NCBI RefSeq assembly: GCF_036711975.1
Contig: NC_091968.1
Span: 5,642,001-5,706,000, forward strand
DNA length: 64,000 nucleotides
DNA from: Onthophagus taurus
Taxonomy: Eukaryota > Arthropoda > Insecta > Coleoptera > Scarabaeidae
Reading direction: 5' to 3'
Under the pieces are notes generated by a model that did no database searches, was not told where the DNA came from, and saw only the letters and a program-made list of their open reading frames with translations. Below are positions 22,723 through 34,656 of this stretch, piece by piece (positions within the stretch are counted from its first letter, which is position 1; the number at the start of each line of letters is the position of its first letter). Position numbers and translations under genes: made by a program.

Positions 22723-23966
22723 GGGAGTATACTTACATCGGGGCGAGAGGGACATCTGTGATTGCTTATGTACTGGTGGATCAGGAAATGTGGGAGAGGG
22801 TGGAAAGGTTTAAAGTGGGAGAAGCGGTAGAGTCAGATCACCAACCGTTGGAGGTGGAGGTAAAGGGGATGGACGGCAGAAGGCGAGCGGAACTGGGAAG
22901 CAACTTCATCAGGTCAGACTGGTCGGAAGAAGGGGTAGCTTTCTACAGGGGAAACCTCGACACTTGGCAACAGAAGATACAAGAGATCAATGGTTTGGAA
23001 GAACTTATCCAAGTACCGCGGGAGGCAACACTGAAAAGGGAGTGTGTACGTAGGGGGGGCAGAGTAGGGAGGAACGACTGGTATGATGGCGAGTGCAAGA
23101 AGGCGAAGAGGGAGGCGAGAAGGAGGTTGAGGCAGTGGAGACGGAGGAAGATAGGGGTGGATAGATATAGGGAGGCCAGGAGAGGATACAGAGAGTTATG
23201 CAGGAGAAAGAAAACAGAACTGAGGGAGAAGGCGGCGGCAAAGATTAGAGGGATAACAATGGAAGGGGAGGTCTGGAGGTATCTGAAAAAGAGAAAGAAG
23301 GGTAGGGAGAGTATAACCAGCGAAATACACATGACAGAATGGAAGAATTACTTTATGGGATTATTGGGAGGGGTTGAAACGAGGCTAATGGGTTTGGGAG
23401 GCTATGAGGGAGATGGGGGAGAGGAGATAGCAAAAGAGGAGATGGAAGCAGTGCTTAGGGGATTGAAGAAGGGAAAGGCGCCAGGGGAAGATGGCATCCA
23501 GAACGAGGCATGGTTGGAACCATCAAGGGTGGTGAGAGTGAAGTTGTTGGAGAGGATGAATAGTGTATGGAGAGGGGGTGGGGTTCCGGAGGGATGGAAA
23601 GTGGGGGTAATTTGCCCAGTATATAAAAAGGGTAATAAGGGAAGGGTAGAGAGCTACAGAGGAATTAACCTACTAGACTCGGCATACAAGGTATACGCGA
23701 AGATACTGCTGGGAAGACTGGAGAAGGAGATGGAGTTGGGGGGAATTTTGTCGGATGTGCAGAGACAGGAAAGAAGGACAGAGGGGGGAGAGGGGAAACG
23801 ATGGATGAGAATGGTTGTGGGGGTGAGGAGACAAAGGGATGGATGAAGGGAGGATTGGGCCGATGGTATGGAAATGGAGGAAGAGGGTAGAGGGTGAAAA
23901 TAATATATATTAGAATGTATTAAGGGGAAAATTGTAAATATCAAAAACAATAAAATTATATAGTAT
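22723..23966 (+). mobile_element. G/A-rich LINE copy inserted with 12-bp target duplication
   Basis: ACTAAAAAGCAG flanks both sides (22711-22722 and 23967-23978) and the host LINE frame resumes after it. The insert begins in the C-terminal endonuclease region (ARGTSVIAYVLVDQ, SDHQPLEV). It encodes an open 362-residue frame (22758-23846) with WYDGECKKAKREARRRLRQW, GKAPGEDGIQNEAW and VICPVYKKGNKGRVESYRGI. It lacks the catalytic YxDD part, so it is both 5'-truncated and internally or 3' deleted. A second copy of the family is on the minus strand at 31600-33920. The tail contains AATAAAATTATA. Confidence 0.85.
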
Positions 23967-24198
23967 ACTAAAAAGCAGAAGATGTGAATGTGAAGCTAGG
24001 ATAAACATCAAAGTAGAATCAAAAAGGTCCATAAAATATCAGGATCACGTGGAATATGTGACAAATAAGACACAAAGGACAGTTATGGCCTAAATAGTAT
24101 TATGGGCTCCACTTATGGGCAGAGCGTCGAAAGAAGGAAGATGATTGGATCAGTGATCCACTCCCAAGTCTTATACGGTTCTGGAAAAGCTTACCCGG

Positions 24199-24518
24199 TG
24201 TTACCGTGGGCGTTGTTGTTAAAAGCGGACGGTTAGTTTTTGAATATGTTTATTTACAAGTTATATAGAAGGGATATTTACAAGGATTATATACTAATAC
24301 ATGAGGGTACGGCGATGATGGTGGACGAAGAGCACCGCAGGTAGGCGCCGTGATCTTCGAATCTTCTGGCGGTATTCTGATCTTCTACTGATACTGATGT
24401 CGCTGTTCGGTTGGAACTGTCTTCTTTTTGCCCTTACCCTTCTTTTAACCCCAAGGGTGGCTAGGGTGAACAATGGCGTGGGCCCAACAGCACCCTGGTG
24501 AGGGTTGCGGGGTTAACA
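24199..24518 (-). mobile_element. Solo LTR
   Basis: A 320-bp block starts TGTTACCG and ends GGTTAACA (TG...CA on either strand), flanked by the 4-bp duplication CCGG at 24195-24198 and 24519-24522. It interrupts the LINE, which would otherwise read GCTTACC-CGGATACAAAG. On the minus strand AATAAA occurs near the 3' end (GTAAATAAACATATTC, about 24235-24250), so the LTR is minus-oriented. No internal retroelement sequence is present, which indicates LTR-LTR recombination. Size and TSD fit Gypsy-type elements. Confidence 0.75.
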
Positions 24519-24862
24519 CCGGATACAAAGATGAGTCCTAATAAGAGTTACCCGACAATATCAACAAAAACCCTATTGGTGCTGGGAGACACGCTACCAA
24601 TAGACCTGACGACCAAAAAAAAATGCGTTGATGGAAGAAGCCCAACATAAAAACGAGATAAAAGACTATTACCAAAACTAACGCCATAGATAACAAGAAG
24701 ATGGAAAAGATAAATTATTTCCTAACCCAGCTTATGAGTGAACACGGGTGTTTCCAGGTACACCTATACACACACAATAGATCAGTGTATGTAACAAATA
24801 TAAATAAATATAAAAGGTCACCAAATTAAATCGAAAAACAGCGTGAAGTATCTGGGTGTACA

Positions 24863-24992
24863 TACAGTGTTTAATTAAATCACAGTATTGGTATTGTAAT
24901 ACGCAAATCGCGCGTGATATTGGTACCACTGTGATATTGGTTGCATACTTGCAATGATGACGTTGCGTACAATAATTAATTAACACATTGTA
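24863..24992. mobile_element. Short MITE in LINE
   Basis: TACAGTGTTTAATTAA at 24863 and TTAATTAACACATTGTA ending at 24992 are inverted near-copies with TA at each end. The 130-bp block splits the LINE frame between KYLGVH and KAQKTVQAMNRVMG. No coding sequence. Confidence 0.6.
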
Positions 24993-26100
24993 TGTAGAAA
25001 AGCTCAAAAAACTGTTCAAGCGATGAATAGGGTCATGGGATCGACATATGGACCCAAGTGGTATAGGGCTTTGGGAAAAAGAAACTTAATAAATACCTAA
25101 CAAGAATACAGAGACTAATGCTGATACGCATAATAAGTGGGTACAGAACGATCTCGACAGAGGCACTACAGGTATTGGGGAACTCACCGCCCATGGAGTT
25201 AATGGTTAAGAAAAGGATAGCTCGTAAAGACGACAGGGAAGAGGTGGAGGAACAGATCAAGACAGTGTGGTGAGAAAGATGACAGAACGATACTGGAAAG
25301 GCGAGCTGGACTAAAAGTTTGATGCCCGAAATAAAATCGTGGTTGGAAAGAAAGTGAGGAGAAGTGAACTAGTTCATGGCACAGTTATTGAGTAAACATA
25401 TAGTACGTAAGTAGTACATAAAAGAGCAGAAAATGATCATTGCGTGTATTGTGGGCAGAGGGACAATGTGGAACATGCATTTTATCATTGTCCAAGATGG
25501 ATAAACATATGGAGGGAAATGAACTCCAAATTGGGGGGGAATTAACTCCGTAAAATACCATAGACTCTATGCTCCAAAGCGAGGAGAAATGGGAAACTGT
25601 GGAGATATATGTGAAAGGGGTGAGTCATATGAAGGAGTGTAAAGAGAAAGCACGGTGGTGAAAAACGTCCGGAACAGTGATGATAAGGAAGAGGATGGAA
25701 ATAACAAGAATTGGAAAGAAGAGGAGCGAGAGGAGGTTTGCCCTTCTGGTCCGGACATGTAGAAATAATTAATAAGTTTCAAAAAGTGGGGGGGGATTAT
25801 TTCCTCGACCGGATATGTAAAAAATATAGATATTTTCAAAAAAAGTGAAAAATTTCTTTTTCTACTTGAACGACTGCGGAAGATGAGAAATGGCAGAGGA
25901 GAGGATAAACAAGACAAGACATAGGATGAAGGAGAAGAAGAGGTTTGAGAGACAGTATTTCCGGCATGCCTACGGAGATCTACAGGAGGTTTTTTAGAGG
26001 GTGCGAGCCCCTCACTTAGGCGTTAAGCCAGGTGGGCTGCTACAGCTTTTTCCTCCTGTATAAAGAAAATTAAAAAAAGGGTTTGGTTGGGTTGGGTTGA

Positions 26101-26909
26101 TATTCTCTTGGAGGTGTCATCGTTTTTCAATCTCTGGACGTGAGCAATCCAGCTCAGGCAACAGATCTTTATAAAAGCTACACCTTCAGGCTCTCTGTAT
26201 GTTGAGTAGAGCTTGAAATTATGTCTTATGCGCCACTTTCCAACTTCCAACACTTCCCTATATCTATGAGCAGTATCTTCTATGCCTCACTGGTATCAAT
26301 GAGAACGTCAGCACCTCGTTGTCTCATCTTTCTTGTGTTGCTTCTCTCTATTCTTCACAACAAATTTCTGCTTTTATAGCTTAATTTCATAATTGCTATT
26401 GCATCATCATAGCATATAACCTTAGCATCTTCATCACTTATTGACTCCATAATTTTATCCAAGACCAACTCGTAGTTATTATATCCTGTATTTCTTTTCT
26501 TAATAAGAATTCTTTTGAATTTGTAATGATCTCTCTCAATTCTCTTTTTTTTAAATATTTTTCTAATAGTGGTTATAAGTTCGAATGTGGTTGAGGGGAA
26601 GGAATTAATATCAAATTAAAAAAATTTTCTGACAAAAGAAAAACTTTTTGACAATCTAGAAAGTTAATAAATTATTATTGTAAAATTTGGCATTTAAATT
26701 GTCATGAAGAAATTCTTTAAAGATCAAAATTTTAGTGGAAGATTTTTACAAACAAATTTTGGATTTCTATAAAAAAGGTATTTAGAGCTTTATGATTTAA
26801 CTTAAAAAAAAATGAAGAAAACCTTACGTTTTTCTTCTTCACCAGACCTCAACTTCTCACCACCAAATAAATATCATCCAAACAATTCAACAAATGTACC
26901 AAAAAAGAA
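26101..26909. other. Intergenic upstream of the 898-aa gene
   Basis: 26101-26580 has weak LINE-like or unclassified sequence and no intact frame. 26580-26909 is AT-rich and should include the promoter and 5' UTR of the gene starting at 26910. No element was assigned. Confidence 0.4.
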
Positions 26910-29662
26910 ATGCCAAAGAAAACTTCGAATTTAAATTTAAGCGAATCTCAGGGAAAAGAAAGCACCAAAAACTTGCCATCAATCAAGAAAAAAAATGTCA
27001 TAACGAAAAATAATATAAACACAAAAAGTTCAACGAAAAGTATAACAAAAAATATTTCTTCGAGAACTTTTGGAAAATCTACGGATTTAGGAGATGTTTT
27101 GGCAAGATGCTTACTGGGAAATTCAAGCTTTCAAGTTAAAAAAAGCAAGATTCTGTCGGATTACGATTTAACAGGTTAAAAAATTATTTATGTTTTAAAT
27201 TTTTTTGAATGAAATTGTTATGATTGGTAGGTTTGGAAAAGAAGGAAAACGTTAGGTCGTCTCCAATAAATAAAAGTAAAACGAAAGTGTTGTATAATAA
27301 TGAAAAAAATTATCACAAATTTGAACAAAAATTTGATCCAAAAAATAATTCTAAATTTGATCCAAAAATTAATTCTAAATTTGATCCAAAAATTAATTCT
27401 AAATTTGATCCAAAAATTAATTCTAAATTTAATCCAAAAATTAAACAAAAATTTAAGGAACAAATGGAGCCAGTATTTAATTATAATTTTGACCCAAAAT
27501 TTAATACTAAATTCGACGTAAAATATAAAAGTGATGATTATAATAAAGGAAAAACATTAAAACTGAAAAAATCAAATCTTGAAAGTAAACGCATCAACGA
27601 AATGAGTAAAAGCATTCAAAAATTAGATAAAATCGTCGCCGGCTTTAAAAATGATATCTCCACTGCTTTAACAAAGAAGATAATTTTAGGAAGAAATTCA
27701 TCACTTTCAACTTTAGAAGAGTCATCAAATTCCGATGTAAACCCATCAATTAATACCATAAGAAGATCGGATAAAAAATTATCAAATATGTCGATAATAA
27801 ATTTACCAAAAAAAAATGATAAAAAATTACCCAAAACGCCGAAAACATTATCAGCGAATAAAAAATCATCTGCTTCGCTTAAAAATACAATACCTTCTAA
27901 ACAATCAACAACAAAATTAAAAAGCAAAGGAAGTTTCACATTAAAATCTTTGATTCCTCTTTATAAAAACGAATCGAGCGATACAAAAAAAGTTTTGAAA
28001 GGTTCAAACGTTGTGCATCAAATTGAAAGTAAAGAGGAAAATTACAACGAATTTTTGGATCATTTAATTCAATCGAGAAGACTCTATTTGTCGGAATTTT
28101 TTAGTGAAAAAAAGGAAATTAAAGAAAAAAAATCAAATCATACTAAATTTAAAAAAACTGATGTTGAAATCGATTTAAATGAAGATAACAAGAAGAAAAC
28201 GTTAAAATCTAGCGTGAAAAAGGTTAAAAGTAGCTGTACAAATACGGATTTAGTTGGTGATGTTTTATTAAAATTTCATGAAAAAGAAAAAAAAGAAGAA
28301 GAAGAAAAAGAAGAAAGTGTTCGTGAAATTGTTGATAAAGATCGCGAAATATTATATAAAACGAATATGTTTGATAAAATAGTTGAAGTTTTCGATAAGC
28401 GTTTACCAATTTTGGATAAAAAGGAAGAAAATGTAAACGATAAAGAAGCTTTAAAAATGGAGTTATTTGGTGAACAAAATGAAGTGTTTGATGAGAAACA
28501 ATTAAATTTGGGTTTTAATAACAATGATAACAAAAACAATGAAGATTTGGATAAAAAACAAGAAAGTTTTTATGAAAACCCAGATGTTTTTGATAAACAA
28601 CAACAAATTTACGATAAATGTAACGAAATATTTGAAAACAAACCAGATAATTTAGATAAAAAAGAAATTTTTAATAAATTACAACAACTTTTCAATCAAG
28701 GACATGCAGTATTTGATCGCATTATAAATAAACCCGAAAATCAATTAAAAATTGACATTTTTGTCGATAAACAAGAAATATTTGGGGATAACACAGAAAT
28801 ATTTACTAAATTACAAGAAGCTTTCGATAAAGAAATACTTGAGAATAATCAAAAATCAGAAAATATCAACGAAGTGGTTGAAGTATTCGATAAAGAACAA
28901 AGAGTATTTAATAAAATGGATATTATTAAGGGGGATAACAATACCAATCAAAAGAATAAAAATGAAATCGTTGTTTACCATAACCATAAACTTCTAAGCA
29001 CAGCTTCAAAAGCCGATTTTTCTGATAAAGACACCGAAATAATGGATAAAGCGCAAATTTTAAATAAAATGCAACAAGTTTTTAATAAAAACCAACAAAT
29101 TTTAGATAAAAACCGCGAAATTTTGCATAAAAATCAAAAAGAAACCGAAAAATCTTCTAACAAAAAGAAAAAAATACAAAAACCAACAAAAGATCTTTTA
29201 TTTCTCGATCAACTCACTCAAACCGATCCGGTACCTTTAGATCTTATATCAAAAAAGCTACCGATCGAAGAATTATTAAAACCGACAAAACCAATAACTC
29301 CAAGCGAAGATATTCGTTTTTCCGATCCAATACAACATAAAAGTCAACAATACGATATTGCGATACAACAAGGAATTGATTTGACGAAAAGGAGTATAAC
29401 GGAATTTTTTGGTCTTATTCAATCGATTAATGAAATGGCCGGGGATAACAAAATCGATCTATACGAGGATACCTGCGGCTTAAAATATGCGAAAAATCCG
29501 AATAAAAATTTGGAAAATGCGAAAAATGGAAAACTTGATAAGATTTTGTTTAAAAATTTCGAAAAAGTTGAATATTATTTAAGAATGGTGATGTATTATT
29601 ATAAATTGATGATTTACGCTAAAAGTTCCGTGGATAAAGTTATTAAAAAACGATTTGTATAA
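26910..29662 (+). CDS. Lys/Asn-rich low-complexity protein, 898 residues, family unknown
   Basis: Exons 26910-27174 and 27231-29662 join in frame (G|GT, Gly) over a 56-bp intron and end TAA. The protein is very rich in Lys, Asn, Asp and Glu. Near residues 125-165 it has four tandem copies of the octamer SKFDPKIN. From about residue 370 to 680 it has loosely periodic 10-12-residue units built on VFDK/ILDK/IFNKLQQ, predicted to be helical or coiled coil. The C-terminal 155 residues are more complex: LLFLDQLTQTDPVPLDLISK, then ITEFFGLIQSINEMAG and a Tyr-rich helix ending KKRFV, and are the likely conserved domain. No signal peptide, membrane segment or catalytic motif was found. AT-rich codon use matches its surroundings. 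A long open frame with a clean intron argues for a real gene. Confidence 0.75.
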
Positions 29663-29810
29663 ATACTTAAAAACAAAAAATTTTATTTAAACATTTGTTT
29701 TGGTTTATTCTATTTCGTTTGATTATGTTTAATTGTATTGATTCTATCCAATTTTTAATAATATATTAAATTTAAAATAATAGAAATTATTTTTTTTGTT
29801 TGTATATATA
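29663..29810. other. 3' flank of the 898-aa gene
   Basis: AT-rich, with no clear AATAAA. It runs up to the TA that flanks the foldback element. Confidence 0.3.
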
Positions 29811-31501
29811 CAGGTGTCCCGAAACTCAACGTCAAGCGGGCGCCGGGTGGGAGGCCAACTCATACCTATATCTCTTAGTTAAGTGGTAATAGACATATTT
29901 TTGAAAATGTTAAAAGTCGTTTCCGTATATCATATCTTTAGGTATTTCGGTCAGAAATGTTCGCAATTTAATAGTGATTTTTTTAATAATGTATTCCTTA
30001 TGAACCATGCTACTATAGCAGTCACAAATCAAACAACAAAAGTCGTTAGTTTTGCAAAAAAAAGGATTAGTTTGATTGAGTTAAGGTTGAAAGAATTTAT
30101 GAAAGGAATAGTACAACACCCTTGGCAAGTTATTTTAAAAAATGGCCTGTTTAGTCAAGATTCCAAAACGTTATGTTACAACACTTGCCATAGTTCTTTT
30201 CCTAAAAAATATTGCTTGTTTTTCTGCAAAAAACGCGTTATTTAAAAAATTCATACTTTCGTATGTTATTTGTATTTCCTCCAAAATAATTTAACAGATG
30301 TGTTAGAAGATGTGCCACTCAATATCTACAGAGAAATGTGGTTTCAACAAGATGGTTGCCCAGCTAATTATGCTTGTCCTATACGGTATTGCATACAGTA
30401 TAGCCAGAAAGATGGATTGATTCCATTACGTGGCCTCCTCATTCTCTGGGCATAAATCCCCTTAATTTTGTTATTAGCATTGCATGAAATAAACAGTGTT
30501 TTAAAAACTGATTGAAAAACTTGCCGAACTCTGCCACAATATTTATACAGCAGCAGAAGAAATAACTGCAAAGAGTTAATGAAAAACACAGTGAAGAATT
30601 AGTGTTTATTAATTAATTTTTCACACATTTTTTGTGTTTTTCATTAACTAAAATTCCCGAAGAATTATGGAGAAATACATTCCTTTTAAACTGCAAAGAG
30701 ATTTGTACAACTAGTAAAAAGATCTTTTCTGCGACTATGCAGAGTTTGTATTAGTGCCGACGGCAAACAATTTCAGCATTTGCTTTAGTTTTAAGAAAAT
30801 AATGCTATAATAATATTTGTATTTGTTTAATTTTGTCTTTAGGTTAACCTTGTTTGAAACAGTCCTTTTGCAAGACATAAGGGCAACTATCTTGTTGAAA
30901 CCACATTTTTGTAGTTCGTAGATATTAACTGGCACATCTTCTAACAAAGTTAAGAGGAAATAAAGAGTAAATACAAATAGCATACGAAAGTATGAATTTT
31001 TTAAATAACGTGTTTTTTGCAGAAAAACAGGCAATAATATTTTTTATGAAAACAAAAATGGTAAGTGTTGTACCATTTTGGAAAGTTGACTAAACAGGAC
31101 ATCTTTTAAAATAACTTGCCAAGGGTGTTATACCACTCCTTTTTTTAGAAATCGTGTGTCAAACTTAATAGACAAAAATTCTTTTAACCTAAACTCGATC
31201 AAATTAATAGTTTCTTTTTGCAAAACTAATGACTTTTGTTGTTTAATTTGTGATTTCTATAGTAGCATGGTTCACAAGAAATACATTATTAAAAAAATCT
31301 AATAAACCCAAGGACAGTAGATTCTACTGTCCTTGTAATAAACCTAAAGATATGATATGGGAACGATTTTTAACATTTTCAAAAATATGTGTATTACCAC
31401 TTAACTAAGAGACATGGAATTTTTTTCTTATATTTACCAGAACAGGTATGGGTTGGCCTCTCACCCGGTGCCCGCTTGATGTTGAGTTTCGGGACACTCT
31501 G
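29811..31501. mobile_element. Foldback mariner-like element with inverted transposase fragments
   Basis: The termini CAGGTGTCCCGAAACTCAAC (29811) and the inverse at 31501 are flanked by TA. The terminal inverted repeat extends at least 130 bp (to about 29945 and 31370), and internal segments are inverted too, for example TTCATACTTTCGTATG at 30249-30264 against CATACGAAAGTATGAA at 30979-30994. The plus-strand frame 30270-30455 shows VLEDVPLNIYREMWFQQDG, the block around the second catalytic Asp of IS630/mariner transposases. The minus-strand frame 30735-31034 shows the sister copy LLEDVPVNIYELQKCGFNK. It is thus a head-to-head palindromic derivative and non-autonomous. Confidence 0.75.
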
Positions 31502-31599
31502 TATATAAGAGTTTATCGTCAACTAAAAGTTTGCAATCTTTTTCATTACAATACTTGTATATGACAAACCAAATTCAACTTCCTCTATCGTCATCTGGA
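31502..31599. other. Spacer between elements
   Basis: Short AT-rich spacer; nothing recognised. Confidence 0.3.
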
Positions 31600-33920
31600 C
31601 GTCGCTAACCCTGTAGCTTACCTCCTCAATATGATCACCCCTTCCCTCCTTCTGTTATTTATCTCTACCTCCGAATAACCCGTCCTTTTGTAATTATTCC
31701 TCCTATAATACCATATCTAATCTTCCCTTCGCTAACTTCCTTCCAACACTCCTCCAGGATCCCGCAGTATGGTCTTCTATCTACCATTTCCTCATAATTA
31801 ACTGCTCTTCTGCCTGCCTCCACTCTCATTTCATCCACCTTCACTTCCTCCCTCACAATATACCCCGGTGTTTCCCTTGCCAGACCCAGAACGCACCTCC
31901 AGTACCAATTCTGTACGTCCTGCAGAATATCTTGCCATCCTGCTCACCAACCCATCAAACATAATCTTTATCTTTCAGATGCCCCTTCCAAACACTCTCT
32001 CACTCCATCTCCAAACCTGCCCCATCACCTTATTTGCTCATTTAGCCATCTCCCTCACATGCTCTCTGAACCTGTATCCTAGATACGTGAATTCTCTCAC
32101 CTCCTCAATCTCTCTCCCCTCCTATCTCTATTCCTCCCCTTTCGATGTTCTGCCCCGAAGTTCTTCTGAAGTTCTCCCCTTTGCAGAACTTCATCATCTT
32201 TGTCTTTGCTATATTCACCTCCAACTCCTTCGCCCTGAAATACCTCTCCAAGTGTCTTACTATCCCTCTCATTTCCGCCGCATGCTTCGCCACAACCACC
32301 ATGTCATCCACGTACGCTAGCACGTGAACCTTTCTTCCTCCCACCACCGCTCCTCCCATTTGCTCCTTCTCCAGCCTTCCTTCCAAATTGGTCGTATACA
32401 AGTCAAAAAGGCTGGGGCTCAATGGACACCTCTGTCCAAAACGGTTTGCTCATCGCTTTCCCTATTCTAAAGCCTAGATCACACGTAGCGAGTACAGTGG
32501 CGAGACAGTGTACTCATTACGTGTGACCTAGGCTTTACCGAGTGCTCGGGCGAACGCTCGACGTAGTATAATAAGTAGTAATATAATTTTAGTTGTTATA
32601 ACTAAACTTTGGTTTTTTATAAAATTTTAGTTTACAACAATTTAAGTTCGACCCTATTCTTGATTGACTGTCATAAATCTTTTCAGGTACTCGAGCGGGC
32701 AGAAATCACTCCGGCTTTTATTTATGACTGTCATAAAAACCAATCTGGATGTGGAAAAGTATATCAGGGCGAGACTGTCACTCGGACCCTGTTCTATTTA
32801 CTGGACCGAACGCCACGCCACTCTCTCGGCCTAGTGTCATTTTACTGTCTCGCCACTGTACTCGTTACGTGTGACCTAAGCTTTACTCTAGCTGTCGTTC
32901 CATCTCCATAAAACATCCATCGAATGTTTTAAGATGTAAACGTTATCGATCGCCCCTCTACCATTCCTAAAACCTGCCTCTCTATCCAGCAACATATTAA
33001 TCTCTTTCTCCTATCTTCCCAGCAGTATCTTCGCATAAATCTGATATGAGGAGTTGAGTATGCTGATTCCCCTATAGCTCTCCACTGCTCTCTTACATAC
33101 TTTTTTGTGCACTGTACATAGTATACCCATCCTCCAACCATTCGGAAACCTTTCCCCCTCCATACATTGTTCAACGTCTCCAACAGCTTCCCTCTCACCT
33201 CTCCTGTCGCCTCGAACCCTCCACCGATGACTTTCCCCTCCTCAACTCCCTCAAAACTGTTGACAACTCTTCCTCCGTAATCGCGTCACCCCCCTCAGTC
33301 GTTTCCTCCTCCTCGACCGCCAGCCTATCTTTTACCTCTCCCAACAAATTCATCAACTGACTCCTCCCTTCCGCCATCTGCATATCGTTACTCACCTCCT
33401 CCTTTCGCCTTTTGCTACCTCCCTGAACCTCAACTCCCTGTGCTTTGTCCCACATACTTCTTTGTACCTTCTTCTTGCCTCCTTATAAATGAACCTCTCC
33501 GGCACTGCTTCAATCTCCTCCTTGCCTCCCTGCATTCTCCATCCCACCATTTGTTCCTTCCCAGAATGCGTCCCCGCCGCGAGCACTCCCTCCTCGGTAA
33601 CGCGTCATTCACCACCTCCATCAAATCTTCCAGTCCCATGACTTCTTCCACTCTTTGTCGCCAGCTCGTCAAATTTCCTCTGTAGCGTTTTATCCCCTCC
33701 TGACCAATCTGTCTTAACAAATTTTACTTCAACTGCACCTGTAACGATTGGTGATCCGAATCCACCCTATCTCCTACCGTCTCTCATATTCCTTGGTCCA
33801 CTATCACATAATCTGTCACGGACGCCCCCCTTGCACCCGTATAAGTATATTCCCTTCATCTCCTTCCTCCCTATTTCCATTCAATACCTCCCATGGAATC
33901 TTAATTTTACAAGGGTTGTT
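31600..33920 (-). mobile_element. G/A-rich LINE, second copy, degenerate
   Basis: Minus-strand pieces in order: endonuclease end near 33800 (VTDYVIVDQ), linker at 33430-33720 (RYRGNLTSWRQRVEEVMGLE, NKWWDGECREARRRLKQCRR), RT start at 33195-33455 and 32929-33198, catalytic VLAYVDDMVVVAK at 32280-32330, KTKMMKFCKGE, and a C-terminus at 31665-31856. The linker aligns with the copy at 22723-23966 (FYRGNLDTWQQKIQEINGLE). Several frameshifts are present, and the foldback element 32466-32885 is inserted between the RT motifs. Confidence 0.8.
32466..32885. mobile_element. Foldback MITE nested in LINE
   Basis: The left end AAAGCCTAGATCACACGTAG with GAGTACAGTGGCGAGACAGT is inverted at the right end (ACTGTCTCGCCACTGTACTC, GTGTGACCTAAGCTTT). 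A second internal inverted copy, GTGTGACCTAGGCTTTA, lies at about 32520-32536. The interior is non-coding. The surrounding minus-strand LINE is interrupted here. Confidence 0.65.
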
Positions 33921-34656
33921 ATCCTATGTATAATTATGCAGTGTGTTTATAAAGTCATGGTGCAGTTTTGACCAGTCACAGATAAGCAACAAATCAAAAT
34001 AGAAATGTAAAATTTTCACCAAATAAAAGGAAAACTCCACGTTTTCGTAACATGATAACCCACGCCAGTCGATTTGTTGACGGTACAGAGGAAGGTTGAC
34101 TGTGGCTTCCTAAATTCAAATCCATGATCAAAGTGTAACGTGAATATCCTGCACAATTTTTTTCTTTGATCTAGCTGTACTCTTTATCTTATTGTATCTG
34201 TCTTGTCCCAGAACTCTTAGAGTACCAAATACTTGTAGAAATCTCTATAATATGGCTTTTCTTGACTTATTTCCAAGCATTTCTTTTATTTTTTGGCATC
34301 GTTCTGAGTTTTTACATGTTTGCTTGACAGCTTCAATTTGGCAGCGATAGTGTTTTGGCTTCTTCTGGCTTATTATGAATTCATTTCCATTTTGTTTGTA
34401 TTTGGACTACTTTCCTTTTCTTTATTTTGTATGTATCTGCTTAGTTCTTGCATTATTTCTGCGATTTTTAGGTTTGTTTAACATTGTTTAACATTTAACA
34501 TTGTTTCGGATTCTTTCCACTTAGCTATTCTATATCATTAATTTGATCACAATTGTATCAAAAAGTTCCAATATGATGTCTTGATCAACTTATTTTTTTC
34601 TGTCTTTATTTTAATCAATTCTTTTTACTTTTAATTTTTTATAAAGAAATATAAAA
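33921..34656. other. Intergenic upstream of the Cys-rich gene
   Basis: 33935-34140 begins GTGTGTTTATAAAGTCATGG, which looks like a mariner-type terminus with short remnants after it; no transposase frame was found. 34140-34656 is AT-rich and ends in the presumed 5' UTR (ATAAAGAAATATAAAA before the ATG). No promoter element is assigned. Confidence 0.4.

Larger units (their letters stand above)
21043..26100 (+). mobile_element. R1-like LINE, decayed, bracketed by GGGTT repeats
   Basis: Plus-strand pieces in order are an endonuclease segment at 21375-21590 (IIVAGDFNAKSAAWGS, EAHIDITMCN), a linker at 21658-21918 and RT pieces at 22054-22314 (RLVLIEKQAATKKYRSLCLL) and 22460-22710 (VAYADDLAVIVSGWE, catalytic). 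After two insertions come thumb sequence (23979-24190, 24523-25260) and a C-terminal zinc knuckle CVYCGQRDNVEHAFYHCPRW (25440-25500). Stops and frameshifts are common. The copy starts next to GGTTGGGTTGGGTTGGGTT (21047-21065) and ends in GGTTTGGTTGGGTTGGGTT (about 26080-26098). Confidence 0.75.

Noticed and set aside
22943..23332. Ser/Leu/Pro-rich minus-strand frame
   Set aside because: Antisense of the purine-rich LINE at 22723-23966; no domain.
27218..27463. Minus-strand frame with FWIKFRI repeats
   Set aside because: Antisense of the SKFDPKIN repeats of the 898-residue gene.
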